Assembly: GCA_965221375.1 (NCBI GenBank)
Contig: OZ244883.1
Coordinates: forward strand, 310,001 to 374,000
From: Poriferisulfidus sp965221375
Lineage (GTDB): Bacteria > Pseudomonadota > Gammaproteobacteria > Poriferisulfidales > Poriferisulfidaceae
DNA: 64,000 bases
Reading direction: 5' to 3'
Every line of letters starts with the position of its first letter. Position 1 is the stretch's first letter. Of this stretch, positions 28,257 to 37,600 are shown one piece after another. The notes under the pieces were generated by a model, which saw nothing but the letters and a program-made list of their open reading frames with translations, was not told the DNA's origin and ran no database searches. A program made the position numbers and the translations under genes.

Positions 28257-29618
28257 ATGACTGTTGAAGCTGTAATTCTCGCCGGTGGCGAGGGCAAGCG
28301 TTTGGGTTTATCCGTGCCCAAGCCGTTGCTGGATTTGTGCGGCAAACCGCTCTCCCAGCATGTCCTTGAGACGGCCGCGAAGGTTTCCGATCACCTGCAT
28401 CTTGTGCACAGCCCGGACACGGGTGAGGCATTCAATGCGATGCTCGAAGAGGCAGGCCTCTCCTGCACTCTGCACGTCCAAGAAAAACCACGAGGCACTG
28501 CCGATGCCTTGACCTATGCTCTGCCGGCGTTGCCGGATGATGCGATCGTTTTGGTGCTGTGCGCGGATGTGCCGCTATTGGAGGCGGAAACGCTCGAACA
28601 GTTGCTCAAAGCGCGACCCGAATCGGGTCTGGCGTTTTTGACAACCCGTGTGGCGGAGACGCACTTGGGGCGCGTGATTCGAAATGCCGAAGGAGAGGTC
28701 GTCGCGATTCGCGAATATGCGGATGCCAGCGAGGAAGAAAGACAGTTGGATGAATGCAATGCCGGTGTCATGGCGGCTTCGGCAGAAAGTTTTCGCCGTT
28801 GGTGTGCAGGCCTGGATACGGAAAACGCGCAGCAGGAGTTGTATCTGACCGACTGCATTGCACAAGCCGTGCATGAGGGTGTGGCGATTGGCACGCACGA
28901 ATGTTCACACGTCGAAGGCCTGGGGATTAATAACTCGGCGGAATATGTGAGCGTTGCCCAGCACTGGCAGCAGCAGGCCCGAGAAAAATTAATCGCACAA
29001 GGCGTTTTGTTGGAAGCTCCGGAAACCATCTGGTTGTCGGGCGATGTGGTGGCCGAGGCGGGAGTGCGAATTGGTTCACACGTGGTGTTCGAGGGTGCGG
29101 TGCGTCTGCGAAGCGGTGCGCAAATTCGCTCGCATGTATCGTTGCGCAACTGCGACATTGGGCCGGACGCCTGCATTGAGGCTTTTTCCGTGATTGAGCA
29201 GGCGCGTATTGGTGCGCGTTGCCGGGTCGGGCCTTTTGCGCGGCTGCGGCCTGAGACGGTTATGGAGGAAGATTCGCGGGTGGGGAATTTTGTAGAGGTG
29301 AAGAAATCCACGATCGGTGAAGGGACAAAAATCAACCACCTTTCCTATGTCGGTGACAGTCAGGTGGGGCGCGATGTCAATATCGGCGCAGGCACAATCA
29401 CCTGCAATTACGATGGGGCCCGCAAGCATCCGACCGTAATCGGAGATGACGTATTTATCGGTTCGGGAACACAATTGATTGCACCGGTGACCATCGGTGC
29501 GGGGGCTACCATCGGTGCGGGCTCCACAATTACCAAGGATGCGCCGCCGGGTGAGTTGAGCCTGTCGCGGAAAAAACAAGAAACACGCAAGGGCTGGCGC
29601 CGTCCTCAAAAAGACTGA
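28257..29618 (+). CDS. glmU: Bifunctional GlmU: GlcN-1-P acetyltransferase and UDP-GlcNAc pyrophosphorylase
   Basis: Makes UDP-GlcNAc for peptidoglycan and LPS; 453 residues. The N-terminal nucleotidyltransferase domain has LAGGEGKRLGLSVPKPLLDLCGKPL, a more RmlA-like variant of the usual G-x-G-T-R-M loop. The C-terminal left-handed beta-helix has hexapeptide repeats and NHLSYVGDSQVGRDVNIGAG and TITCNYDGARKH. The order atpC-glmU-glmS is common in gammaproteobacteria. TGATG overlap with glmS. Confidence 0.94.
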   Translation: MTVEAVILAGGEGKRLGLSVPKPLLDLCGKPLSQHVLETAAKVSDHLHLVHSPDTGEAFNAMLEEAGLSCTLHVQEKPRGTADALTYALPALPDDAIVLVLCADVPLLEAETLEQLLKARPESGLAFLTTRVAETHLGRVIRNAEGEVVAIREYADASEEERQLDECNAGVMAASAESFRRWCAGLDTENAQQELYLTDCIAQAVHEGVAIGTHECSHVEGLGINNSAEYVSVAQHWQQQAREKLIAQGVLLEAPETIWLSGDVVAEAGVRIGSHVVFEGAVRLRSGAQIRSHVSLRNCDIGPDACIEAFSVIEQARIGARCRVGPFARLRPETVMEEDSRVGNFVEVKKSTIGEGTKINHLSYVGDSQVGRDVNIGAGTITCNYDGARKHPTVIGDDVFIGSGTQLIAPVTIGAGATIGAGSTITKDAPPGELSLSRKKQETRKGWRRPQKD

Positions 29619-31453
29619 TGTGCGGGATTGTTGGCGCACTGGCCCGCCAAGACGTCGTGCCGATGTTGCTGGACGGTCTGCACCGTCTGGAATATCGAGG
29701 TTATGACTCAGCAGGCATCGCCGTCCTGAACAAAGAGGGGATGCATCGGGTGCGGTGTGAAGGGAAAGTGGATCGGTTGGTACAAGAGGCACAAAAAACA
29801 AAACTAAGCGGGATGATGGGGATTGCGCACACCCGCTGGGCCACGCATGGTGCGCCGTCGGAACAAAATGCACATCCCCATATGGCGGGGACAAAGCATC
29901 GAATCGCCGTGGTGCACAACGGCATCATCGAAAATTACCAGTCTCTCAAGGCGCAGCAGGAAAAAGAAGGTGTCGCACACGAATCGCAGACCGATTCTGA
30001 AGTCATGACTTGCCAGATCGCGAGCCATTTGAGTGGGAATCAGGATTTGCGGGAAGCGGTGTGCCAAACGGTCGGAGAACTGGAAGGTAGTTTTGCGTTT
30101 GCGGTGATTGATTCGGAAGACCCGACCTGCATGGTGGCGGCACGCCGCGACAGTCCCTTGGTGGTGGGACGGAGTAAAGAAGGCTTGTATGTCGCGTCCG
30201 ATATTCAGGCTCTAACGGAGGTGGCGACAGAGTACTGCGTGGTGCAGAATGATGATGTGGTGTTGTTGAGTGGGGACGAGGTAAAAATTTGGAGGGATTC
30301 CAAGCAGACAAGTTGTCAATGGGAGCCGTTGAATGCGGATGACGTGCGCAGTGAATTGGGCGGTTACGCGCACTACATGCAGAAGGAGATTTTTGAGCAA
30401 CCGGTCGCGGTTACCCACACGCTGGAGGGTCGTATTCAAGCGGATCGCCTGGCAGATAATCTGCTGGGTCCGGATACGGAAGCAATCTTGAAGCAAACGC
30501 ACGCCGTACAAATTGCGGCATGTGGAACCAGTTTTCATGCAGGACTGCTGGCCCGGCACTGGCTGGAGCGTTATGCAGGGGTCGAATGCCAGGTGGAAGT
30601 GGCCAGTGAGTTTCGTTATCGGCGGCATGCTCGCGATTCCAATACGTTGTTTATTGCGATTTCGCAGTCGGGTGAGACGGCCGACACGTTGGCGGCTTTG
30701 GATTTGGCAAGTGAAAATCCGGCTTATCACGCCACTCTCGCGGTGTGTAATGTTAGTCACAGCACGATGGCAAGGAAGGCGGATCTGACATTGCTGACAC
30801 GAGCAGGTCCCGAGATCGGCGTTGCTTCCACAAAGGCATTCATTACTCAATTGACGGCGTTGATGTTGATTGTTATTGCGCTGGGTCGTCACCGGAAATT
30901 GGACTCGCAGACGGAAGCGGAGCTGATTGGACAATTGGCCAGTCTGCCGGCTCGGCTGGAGCGAGTACTGGAATTGGATGAGGCTATTGCGGTCCTGTCG
31001 CAACAATTTGCAGACAAGCACCACGCTTTGTTTTTAGGACGCGGGTCGCACTATCCCATTGCGATGGAAGGCGCACTCAAGTTAAAGGAGATTTCGTACA
31101 TTCACGCAGAAGCCTATGCGGCGGGGGAATTGAAACACGGACCCTTGGCACTAGTGGATGCGGATATGCCGGTCGTGGCCGTTGCGCCGAATAACCGCCT
31201 GCTTCAGAAACTCAAGAGCAATCTGGAAGAGGTGCGAGCGCGTGGAGGCCGCCTTTATGTGTTTGCAGACAAACGTTCAGGGTTTGAAAGCGATGACGTG
31301 ATGACGGTATTTGAACTGGATGCGCCGGATATTGCTCTAGCACCTGCACTGTTTACGGTGCCCCTGCAGTTGCTGGCGTATCACTGTGCAAAAATCAAGA
31401 AAACGGATATTGATCAGCCGCGGAATTTGGCGAAGGCGGTGACGGTGGAATAG
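29618..31453 (+). CDS. glmS: Glutamine-fructose-6-phosphate aminotransferase GlmS
   Basis: Makes glucosamine-6-phosphate from fructose-6-phosphate and glutamine; 611 residues. The catalytic N-terminal Cys follows Met directly (MCGIVGALARQD). The glutaminase domain is followed by two SIS domains (AACGTSFHAGLLARHWLE and ALFLGRGSHYPIAMEGALKLKEISYIHAEAY). The C-terminus DQPRNLAKAVTVE contains the region used as attTn7 in many bacteria. Everything immediately downstream is accessory DNA. Confidence 0.97.
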   Translation: MCGIVGALARQDVVPMLLDGLHRLEYRGYDSAGIAVLNKEGMHRVRCEGKVDRLVQEAQKTKLSGMMGIAHTRWATHGAPSEQNAHPHMAGTKHRIAVVHNGIIENYQSLKAQQEKEGVAHESQTDSEVMTCQIASHLSGNQDLREAVCQTVGELEGSFAFAVIDSEDPTCMVAARRDSPLVVGRSKEGLYVASDIQALTEVATEYCVVQNDDVVLLSGDEVKIWRDSKQTSCQWEPLNADDVRSELGGYAHYMQKEIFEQPVAVTHTLEGRIQADRLADNLLGPDTEAILKQTHAVQIAACGTSFHAGLLARHWLERYAGVECQVEVASEFRYRRHARDSNTLFIAISQSGETADTLAALDLASENPAYHATLAVCNVSHSTMARKADLTLLTRAGPEIGVASTKAFITQLTALMLIVIALGRHRKLDSQTEAELIGQLASLPARLERVLELDEAIAVLSQQFADKHHALFLGRGSHYPIAMEGALKLKEISYIHAEAYAAGELKHGPLALVDADMPVVAVAPNNRLLQKLKSNLEEVRARGGRLYVFADKRSGFESDDVMTVFELDAPDIALAPALFTVPLQLLAYHCAKIKKTDIDQPRNLAKAVTVE

Positions 31454-31502
31454 TGTAGATTGTTTCAGGCACAACAGGGTATTGCACACTTAATTTCGCC
31501 CT

Positions 31503-31532
31503 CGAACTGTTCAAAAAAGTAAGACCACTTTA
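31503..31532 (-). repeat. Orphan, decayed IS end related to the IS3 element at 32476-33976
   Basis: This 30-bp sequence matches the right terminal region of the IS3-family element (33947-33976) at 25 of 30 positions in the same orientation. All five differences are transitions and all run toward A/T here. No transposase is attached. It lies 50 bp after the glmS stop and 12 bp before the next gene, so it looks like the remnant of an older insertion at the island edge. Confidence 0.65.
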
Positions 31533-31543
31533 AGAATGTTTTT

Positions 31544-32473
31544 ATGAGTTTAGACTACAAATTAAAACTCAACATGGAGTCCGAGCATAAGTCCCTTTAC
31601 AAGTGGGGTATTGATGAAATTGACGAGGAAGGAAAGATTGTTAACGAGAAACTCATTCCATGGGGGTGGGGTGTTAATTTCAAAACAAAAAATATCTCGT
31701 ACAAACCCAGTTATGAACTTCGTAAAAAACGCGAATACGATGAGGACGAAGATCGTATGTTATTTATGGGCGAACACAAAGGTGAACACAGAATAGATGA
31801 AATTGAAGCAATTCACGGTGAATTGGAAGTTGACGGCGATGCTATTATTCAGATGTTTGGAACGAATAGACATGTTAGATGTTTCAACCTAAACATAGGT
31901 GTCGGTGAAAAAGGACTTTGTTATTTATTTGGTTCCCCTCAATATACTACAGAAATTGATTTTCGAGATACCACTTCTCCCGATTTCGTTGAGTTGTACA
32001 TAAGACTCAGTGAGAAGAAGTTTAGGGAACTTTCTCAAATGATTATTGCCAAGAGTTTAACTTCGGTGTTTATCCGCGTATCTGGTGTCTCAGGATTTTA
32101 TTCTCGCTGGTCCCCCTCAGTAGAGACAGACTCGATTAAGGTTCTTACAAAACATCATGAAGTCGAAATTCCTGAAGGTTGTGATATTGAACCACCGATT
32201 ACAGGACAAGTAAACAATCTTCGTATGATTTTGGAGATGAAACAAGAATTTGGGCTGACTCAGCAAGTTGATAGTGAAATTGTTGATGAAGATGAAGTCC
32301 TCGATGAGGACGAGTTTGATGAAACCTTTGACAACACTTCTCAAATATCGAGAAGCAGAAGTGAAACTCTGCAAGAACAAACAAGAAATGAACTTCTTGT
32401 TCTTCAAAAAATAGTCAAGAGGCTACTGTGGGTGATTATTATCATGTTGGGGATCTTATTATTAAACTCGTAA
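31544..32473 (+). CDS. Unknown AT-rich gene, tail-anchored membrane protein (309 aa)
   Basis: Product of 309 residues with no family I recognise. The first 230 residues are soluble and mixed beta-like. Residues about 245-270 form a very acidic stretch (VDEDEVLDEDEFDE), followed by a charged segment and one C-terminal hydrophobic helix (LLWVIIIMLGILLL) that ends the protein, so it should be tail anchored with its bulk in the cytoplasm. Base composition is much more AT-rich than the ATP synthase and glm genes before it, a sign of transfer. It lies between an orphan IS end and an intact IS that begins 3 bp after its stop codon, so the reading frame itself is not interrupted. Confidence 0.75.
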   Translation: MSLDYKLKLNMESEHKSLYKWGIDEIDEEGKIVNEKLIPWGWGVNFKTKNISYKPSYELRKKREYDEDEDRMLFMGEHKGEHRIDEIEAIHGELEVDGDAIIQMFGTNRHVRCFNLNIGVGEKGLCYLFGSPQYTTEIDFRDTTSPDFVELYIRLSEKKFRELSQMIIAKSLTSVFIRVSGVSGFYSRWSPSVETDSIKVLTKHHEVEIPEGCDIEPPITGQVNNLRMILEMKQEFGLTQQVDSEIVDEDEVLDEDEFDETFDNTSQISRSRSETLQEQTRNELLVLQKIVKRLLWVIIIMLGILLLNS

Positions 32474-32475
32474 TC

Positions 32476-32503
32476 TGAGGTGGTCCTACTTCTTTGGACA
32501 GTT
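32476..32503 (+). repeat. Left terminal inverted repeat of the IS3 element
   Basis: 28 bp beginning TGAGGTGGTCCTACTT; pairs with 33949-33976 with two mismatches (positions 17 and 20). It is the end distal to orfA. Confidence 0.9.
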
Positions 32504-32788
32504 TGACGGCGAAGTTAAGGTGTACTCCGGTTGATTTAATGCCCTCGGTGAATGAGCCTACCAAAGGTAGGCGGTTGGTGTCAAATACAGCACTTCGATG
32601 ACGGCGCGCACGCGCGTGGGAATGCAGGTCGATTACGACTGATGGGTTGCCTCCGAACGTGACGGTTCCTCTCCGCACCGGATTCCCCGAAAGAGTGCAG
32701 CGAAGCGGAACAGCTGCCAAGTGACGGAGCGCGATGAAGGCCCTGGCAAAAGCTCCGGCGTTCTCCGTACGCGGGTCAAGGGAGCGCT

Positions 32789-33628
32789 TCATGCCACCTT
32801 CCTCAAGCCCCGGTAAACTTCGTCCGGAGTACGCCCGCCGAGCGCGGAATGTGGGCGCGTATGGTTGTAAAAACCGGTCCACGAATCAATCACTCGCTGC
32901 GCGTCGCGACCATCGTCGAGCTCGTGCAGATACACCGCCTCATACTTCAGGGAACGCCACAGGCGTTCGATGAAGATGTTGTCCAGATAGCGTCCGCGAC
33001 CGTCCATCGAGCACTGCGCCCCCGAGGCGCGCACCCGCTCGGTGAACGCCGCGCTGGTGAACTGGGCGCCCTGGTCGGTGTTGACGATGTCCGGCACGCC
33101 TGTGCGTAGCGCCACATCGAGCGCCTCCACACAGAATGCGCCCTCCAGGGTGTTCGACAGACCCCAGGACAGGACGCGGCGGCTGGCCCAGTCCATGACC
33201 GCCACCAGATAGGAAAAGCCTGTAGATACAGGCACATACGTAATATCCGCACACCACACCTGGTCGGGTCGGCCGATCGTCAGATCCCGGAGTAAATAGG
33301 GATACACCCGATGCTGCGGATGCGGCATGCTGGTGCGTGGCTTGCGGTAGATCGCTTCGATTCCCATCTGCCGCATCAACCGGCGCACCCGGTGTCGCCC
33401 CACTTCTATCCCCTCGCGTGCCAAGTGCCTTACCAGCTGCCGGCTCCCGTAGAACGGGTACTCCAAGTGCAACTCGTCCATCCGCCGCATCAGCACCAGA
33501 TTCGTCGCACGCTCTCCCGCGGGCTGGCAATACCGCGACGACCGGCTGAGGCCCAGCAGCACGCACTGGTGCGTGATGCTCAGGGGGCCGGACTCCTCGA
33601 GCATCAAACGCCGTCGCGCACGACTCAA
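32789..33628 (-). CDS. IS3-family transposase OrfB (DDE integrase)
   Basis: 279 residues with an N-terminal HTH_21-type region and an rve integrase core. The catalytic triad is readable: Asp in VWCADITYVPV, Asp in DIVNTDQGAQFTS and Glu in IFIERLWRSLKYE. The TTG at 33628 overlaps the orfA stop (TTGA). Alternatively OrfB is made as an OrfAB fusion by -1 frameshifting on the seven-T run near the orfA 3' end (complement of the A run at 33645-33651), since the -1 frame is open through to orfB. The frame appears intact. Confidence 0.93.
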   Translation of the reverse strand: MSRARRRLMLEESGPLSITHQCVLLGLSRSSRYCQPAGERATNLVLMRRMDELHLEYPFYGSRQLVRHLAREGIEVGRHRVRRLMRQMGIEAIYRKPRTSMPHPQHRVYPYLLRDLTIGRPDQVWCADITYVPVSTGFSYLVAVMDWASRRVLSWGLSNTLEGAFCVEALDVALRTGVPDIVNTDQGAQFTSAAFTERVRASGAQCSMDGRGRYLDNIFIERLWRSLKYEAVYLHELDDGRDAQRVIDSWTGFYNHTRPHSALGGRTPDEVYRGLRKVA

Positions 33629-33909
33629 CGACCCAACCCGCGCAGAAAAAAATCCCGCTCTACCGTCAGTTCGCCAATCTTCGCGTGAAGCTCTCGGATC
33701 GTCTTCTCGGAATCCAATGCGGCCTTCCCCGCCGGCGCTGCGAAGACCTCTCCGAGGCCTTCGACCGCCTGCCGTTTCCAGACCCTCACCTGGTTCGGAT
33801 GCACCTCATACCGCGAGGCAATCACCTGAATCGTGTCTCGTTCGCGCAACGCCTCAAGCGCTACCCGCTTCTTGAATTCCGCTGTGAACCGGCGTCTCTT
33901 TCTGGCCAT
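33625..33909 (-). CDS. IS3-family transposase OrfA (HTH protein)
   Basis: 94 residues: an N-terminal helix-turn-helix (RRRFTAEFKKRVALEAL, IASRYEVHPNQVRVWKRQ) and a C-terminal leucine-zipper-like helix ending TVERDFFLRGLGR. Typical IS3 orfA. It ends in the overlap with orfB and carries the candidate slippery T7 run. Confidence 0.92.
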   Translation of the reverse strand: MARKRRRFTAEFKKRVALEALRERDTIQVIASRYEVHPNQVRVWKRQAVEGLGEVFAAPAGKAALDSEKTIRELHAKIGELTVERDFFLRGLGR

Positions 33910-33948
33910 GTCTGATGACTCCTGAAGCCCTTGGAGGACACTTTAACG

Positions 33949-33976
33949 AACTGTCCGAAAAAGTAGGACCACCTCA
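33949..33976 (-). repeat. Right terminal inverted repeat of the IS3 element
   Basis: 28 bp, reverse complement begins TGAGGTGGTCCTACTT. It is next to orfA and 21 bp from the stop codon of the neighbouring small membrane protein gene. Confidence 0.9.
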
Positions 33977-33997
33977 CTCATCAAGTATTTTTTTCAT

Positions 33998-34255
33998 TTA
34001 CTTTTTAATCTTCAGAATTCCAAGTCTAATAACGATTAGTAATACTGAGGAAATAAAATACTCAATAAGGAATGGAGAGAAAACTCCCGCTCCGTTCATA
34101 TTTCCAAACCCACTCAAAATTACACTTACTAAGTACGAGAGGATTGTTGAATAAATGATCTTGGTAGTCTGGTCTTTATTTTTAAAGAATAATTTCCCAA
34201 ATAATAAACTAATAAGAAAGATTGCAACCATTCCTCCTATAACGATTGGTAACAT
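33998..34255 (-). CDS. Small AT-rich membrane protein (85 aa), unknown
   Basis: An 85-residue protein with three predicted membrane segments (MLPIVIGGMVAIFLISLLFG, TILSYLVSVILSGFG, FLIEYFISSVLLIVIRLGIL) and a basic tail LKIKK. The ATG at 34255 is preceded by AAAGGGG eight bases upstream, which decides it over a longer in-frame start at 34300. Strongly AT-rich like the gene at 31544, with which it converged before the IS inserted. No family recognised. Confidence 0.6.
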   Translation of the reverse strand: MLPIVIGGMVAIFLISLLFGKLFFKNKDQTTKIIYSTILSYLVSVILSGFGNMNGAGVFSPFLIEYFISSVLLIVIRLGILKIKK

Positions 34256-34672
34256 TGATATAACCCCTTTAAAATAATATTGAGAAAAAGTGTACATCAA
34301 CCAAATTGAACTACTTTATCTATAACGAGAATTTAATATTTAACTTAGTTTGTAATAAGAGTAATTAACTAATTTTTTGTCAACCTTAATTTAGGAATTA
34401 ACTTGTATTAACTGGAGTATGAGAATTCTTGGTATGTTATATCGAAGATATTCAGTTACGGTTGAGTAGATATCACAGCGAATCACTGATAAATCAAATC
34501 CGTGACTCCCGGTTTTGCCAGTGAGATTTTTTCGTGGCCACAAATTCTGGTGTCCGCCCGGTAAGGACGAAGGTCATGTCTTTCTTCAGTATCAGTGGAA
34601 GCAAGTTTCAAGATTTTCTTTTCATCCATACTTCTTCTATATGGATAGCGTAGCTGGTCAACCGGGAAAGTT
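34256..34672. other. AT-rich gap upstream of the small membrane protein
   Basis: About 417 bp between the small membrane protein start and the 3' end of the helicase gene. The part near 34256-34450 is strongly AT-rich and must hold the promoter of the small gene. Short open frames here on both strands have no ribosome-binding site or recognisable protein. I see no RNA gene or terminator I can support. Confidence 0.4.
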
Positions 34673-37600
34673 TTATTTCGAATGCCCATCCAGTGCCTTT
34701 TTGATGCGATTTTGAACATTGGGTCCAGTGCGCTTGAACCCAAAGAGGCGAGAAACACTCTTAATTAGTGTTTCCATCTCAACATGGCCACTGTCTTTTC
34801 TGATTAAGTCGGCGCACGCTCTAATCTCTTCTTTTGCCAAGTATTGAGGGTCTCTAAGCGATCCTGTTTCTTGGTTTCTATCACGAACCTGCGGAGAGGA
34901 AAATTGCTCATTTGTTCCCCAGAAATTCTCGCTGTCAAGAATTTCTTTATTCGCTCTAGCGAGAAGCAAGCCTTTTTTAACCGCACGTTTGATACGACTT
35001 CCCGCTGTTGACCTCAAATAAGCATTCGCATACCGACGAGCTATTTCATCCACATGAATCAAGCCCTCAGTTTTTACGATTTGTACAACCAATTGAGCTA
35101 TCTGAGAAACTGGAAGTTTGTGTGGCGCATATGAAGAATCTACCTGTATATGAGCCTTTTCATACTTGGGTATAGAGGTTTCATTCACGGAAAGATCTAG
35201 GTTTTTTCGATCAATTTCAGGTTGTTCTTGGGACGGTTCGAGGCGAACTTCGTGACAGCCTTTAATAGATTGGTTGACATCTCGTGATTCTGCGGTTTCA
35301 AGCGCTTTTTTTAGGCGGTCGATTTCGAAGGTTCTTCGATGATACCAATCCGTGCTCCAAATACGGTGGAAGGACCAGCCGAGATCTTCAAGGATTTGTT
35401 GTCTGTGGCGGTCGCGTTCGCGCGCCCACAGTGCGCTGTGATAGATTGCGCCGTCGCATTCAACTGCAAGGATGTAGTGCTCGTGATTCTCGGAGCCTCT
35501 TATACCAAGGTCGATTTTGAAACCTGCAGTTCCCACTTGATGGTCTGCTTGATATCCTAAGGCGCGGATTTCTCTCGCGACATCTTCTTCGAAAAGACTA
35601 TCCGCTTCTTCGCTGGTTGAGAAAATTTCTTTAAGCTGTCCCGTTTCGGCAAATTCAAGGAATTGTTTCAGGATTCTTGGGCCTGCTTTTTTAGCACGAC
35701 TTAAGTTAATTTCACTGGGATCGAATGACACGAAAACCTCGCATGCCACACGCGACCGACTGAATAAAACATTGAGCCTTCTTTCTCCCCCGTCCGAGTT
35801 AATTGGCCCGAAATTCATACTTGCAAGTCGACCGTTTGGTTTGTGCGGTCCATATCCGACGCTAATTAAGATAATGTCACGCTCGTCCCCCTGCACATTC
35901 TCGATATTTTTGACAAAAATATTCTCAGATTTGTTGTTGCGTAGGTGCTGATCGAAAATCGCATCCGTACGCCGATTAAGTTCCACAATTTGAGTGACCA
36001 TGTCAGCTTGTGCTTTTGAGAAAGTAACGACGCCAACAGAAAATTTGGGCCGGGTTTGTGTAATTTCACGTAATCGATCAACAATTCTTGTTGCTTCAAT
36101 GAGGTTAGTGCCAGGTCTGCCACCACCGTGGTTAGTATTTGAATATACGCCTGGAACTTTCTGTAGGCTCAGCCCGCGGAGACCGCTGGATCCGAGGGGA
36201 GAGGGAGGAAGAATAAGCTGATTATTGTAAAATTCCCTATTTGAGACGGTAATCAGGGAAGGGTCGCGTGAACGATAGTGCCATTCGAGCATGCTTTGTT
36301 TGAGACCTCTCGCCTCACACAGCGACAAAATGCTTTCCATCTCAGTCGCGCGTGCCGTGAGGGGAACTTCCTCATCTTCATCACTTGAGGTTTCACTATC
36401 GTCAGTGAGGCGCTCAAAAAATGAGGTCGGCGGCAACTGTTTTTGATCTCCGACTACAACAATCTGGTGAGTCCTCGCGACACAACCCAATGCGTCTTCC
36501 GGTCGCACTTGGCTTGCCTCATCAATAACGAGAAGATCGAATTTCAATTTTTCTGGTGGCAGAAACTGTGCAACAGAAATAGGGCTCATGAGGAAAACGG
36601 GTTTAATGCTTTGAATTGTTGATCCTGAGGCTTGCATCATTTGACGGATTGACCTGTGATTGCGTTTTTTGGCAATTTCTCCTAGTATGAATTTCATTTC
36701 TCCATCAGCCCCTTGTGGAACTTGCGACAAATGGTGGAAACGAATTAATCGTTGAACTTCTTCCAGTCTGCAAGTATCATAAGTTTGGAATTTTTCAACA
36801 ATTTTGTGGCGGTCGATTTGGGAAATGGAATTGAGCTCAGGGCAACGCTCTAGCATACGGTTCCAACGTTCCTCGTTCAACGTGTAAAGAAATTCGTCTA
36901 GCATACATCCTGGTGAGGTGCCTTCAACTGCGGTGAACTCGAAAAAGTCTTGCAACCCATGGTTTCGCAATTGGCACCTAGTGCGTTCAAACTCAATCCA
37001 GACTTCATATTCCTCCGGATGAGATACCATTTCTGAAAATTGCTGCATCCAAGCTTCTAAATCTGCGCTTTCGAAAGAATCCATGCTGAAATTTTCAAAC
37101 TGCAGAATGTCCACAACTTTGGCCATGGATTCAGAGAGGGCTTTTTCAATTTCGGAGCAGCTTTGATAATCCAGTTTGGTCAAGCCGGGATTGTTTATTA
37201 GCCCATTTAGTTCTTGGACTGAGAAACCCAGCAAGGCAAAATCATCTTGAGTGAGCCATGAAATACAATTCTGTGCCGCCTTCAAATTAGTACGTTCCCC
37301 GCGCCAAAGTTCTTGGAGATGCGTAGCTAAATACCTGGCTTCGTTTTCATAATCTTTCTGTTTCGCTTGTGCCTCAATTAAAGTATCAAGGAGCTCCAAC
37401 CGATCCAGCGGGGTTTCTGGCAAAGCACCTTTGAGCAAGGCTGCCAGTTCCCGCGAAGCAGATTTATATTTACCGGATATTCGAGCAAGCCAAGATTGCG
37501 TTCCCATCAAGAAATGGGTTCTTAAATGAGAAACCTGCTGCGACCATACGGTTTCTAGGAAAATTTCACCAAGGTGATTTTTCAAAGCGACCCATTCAGA

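Larger units (their letters stand above)
32476..33976 (-). mobile_element. IS3-family insertion sequence (about 1.5 kb)
   Basis: Bounded by 28-bp terminal inverted repeats starting TGAGGTGGTCCTACTT, 26 of 28 identical. It carries orfA and orfB in the IS3 arrangement, both on the minus strand. About 310 bp of non-coding sequence separate orfB from the left repeat, including a perfect 7-bp hairpin (32556-32572). No exact target duplication is evident (flanks ATC versus CTC), which may mean mutation or secondary rearrangement. Its GC content resembles the core genome while the surrounding genes are AT-rich. It sits between the stop codons of two convergent genes (32473 and 33998) and disrupts neither. 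Confidence 0.92.

Noticed and set aside
32442..32882. 146-residue minus-strand frame across the left end of the IS
   Set aside because: It spans the IS terminal repeat, overlaps orfB in another frame and has no plausible start or family.
34483..34758. Short open frames on both strands in the gap before the helicase 3' end
   Set aside because: No ribosome-binding site, no recognisable domain and partial overlap with the helicase gene.
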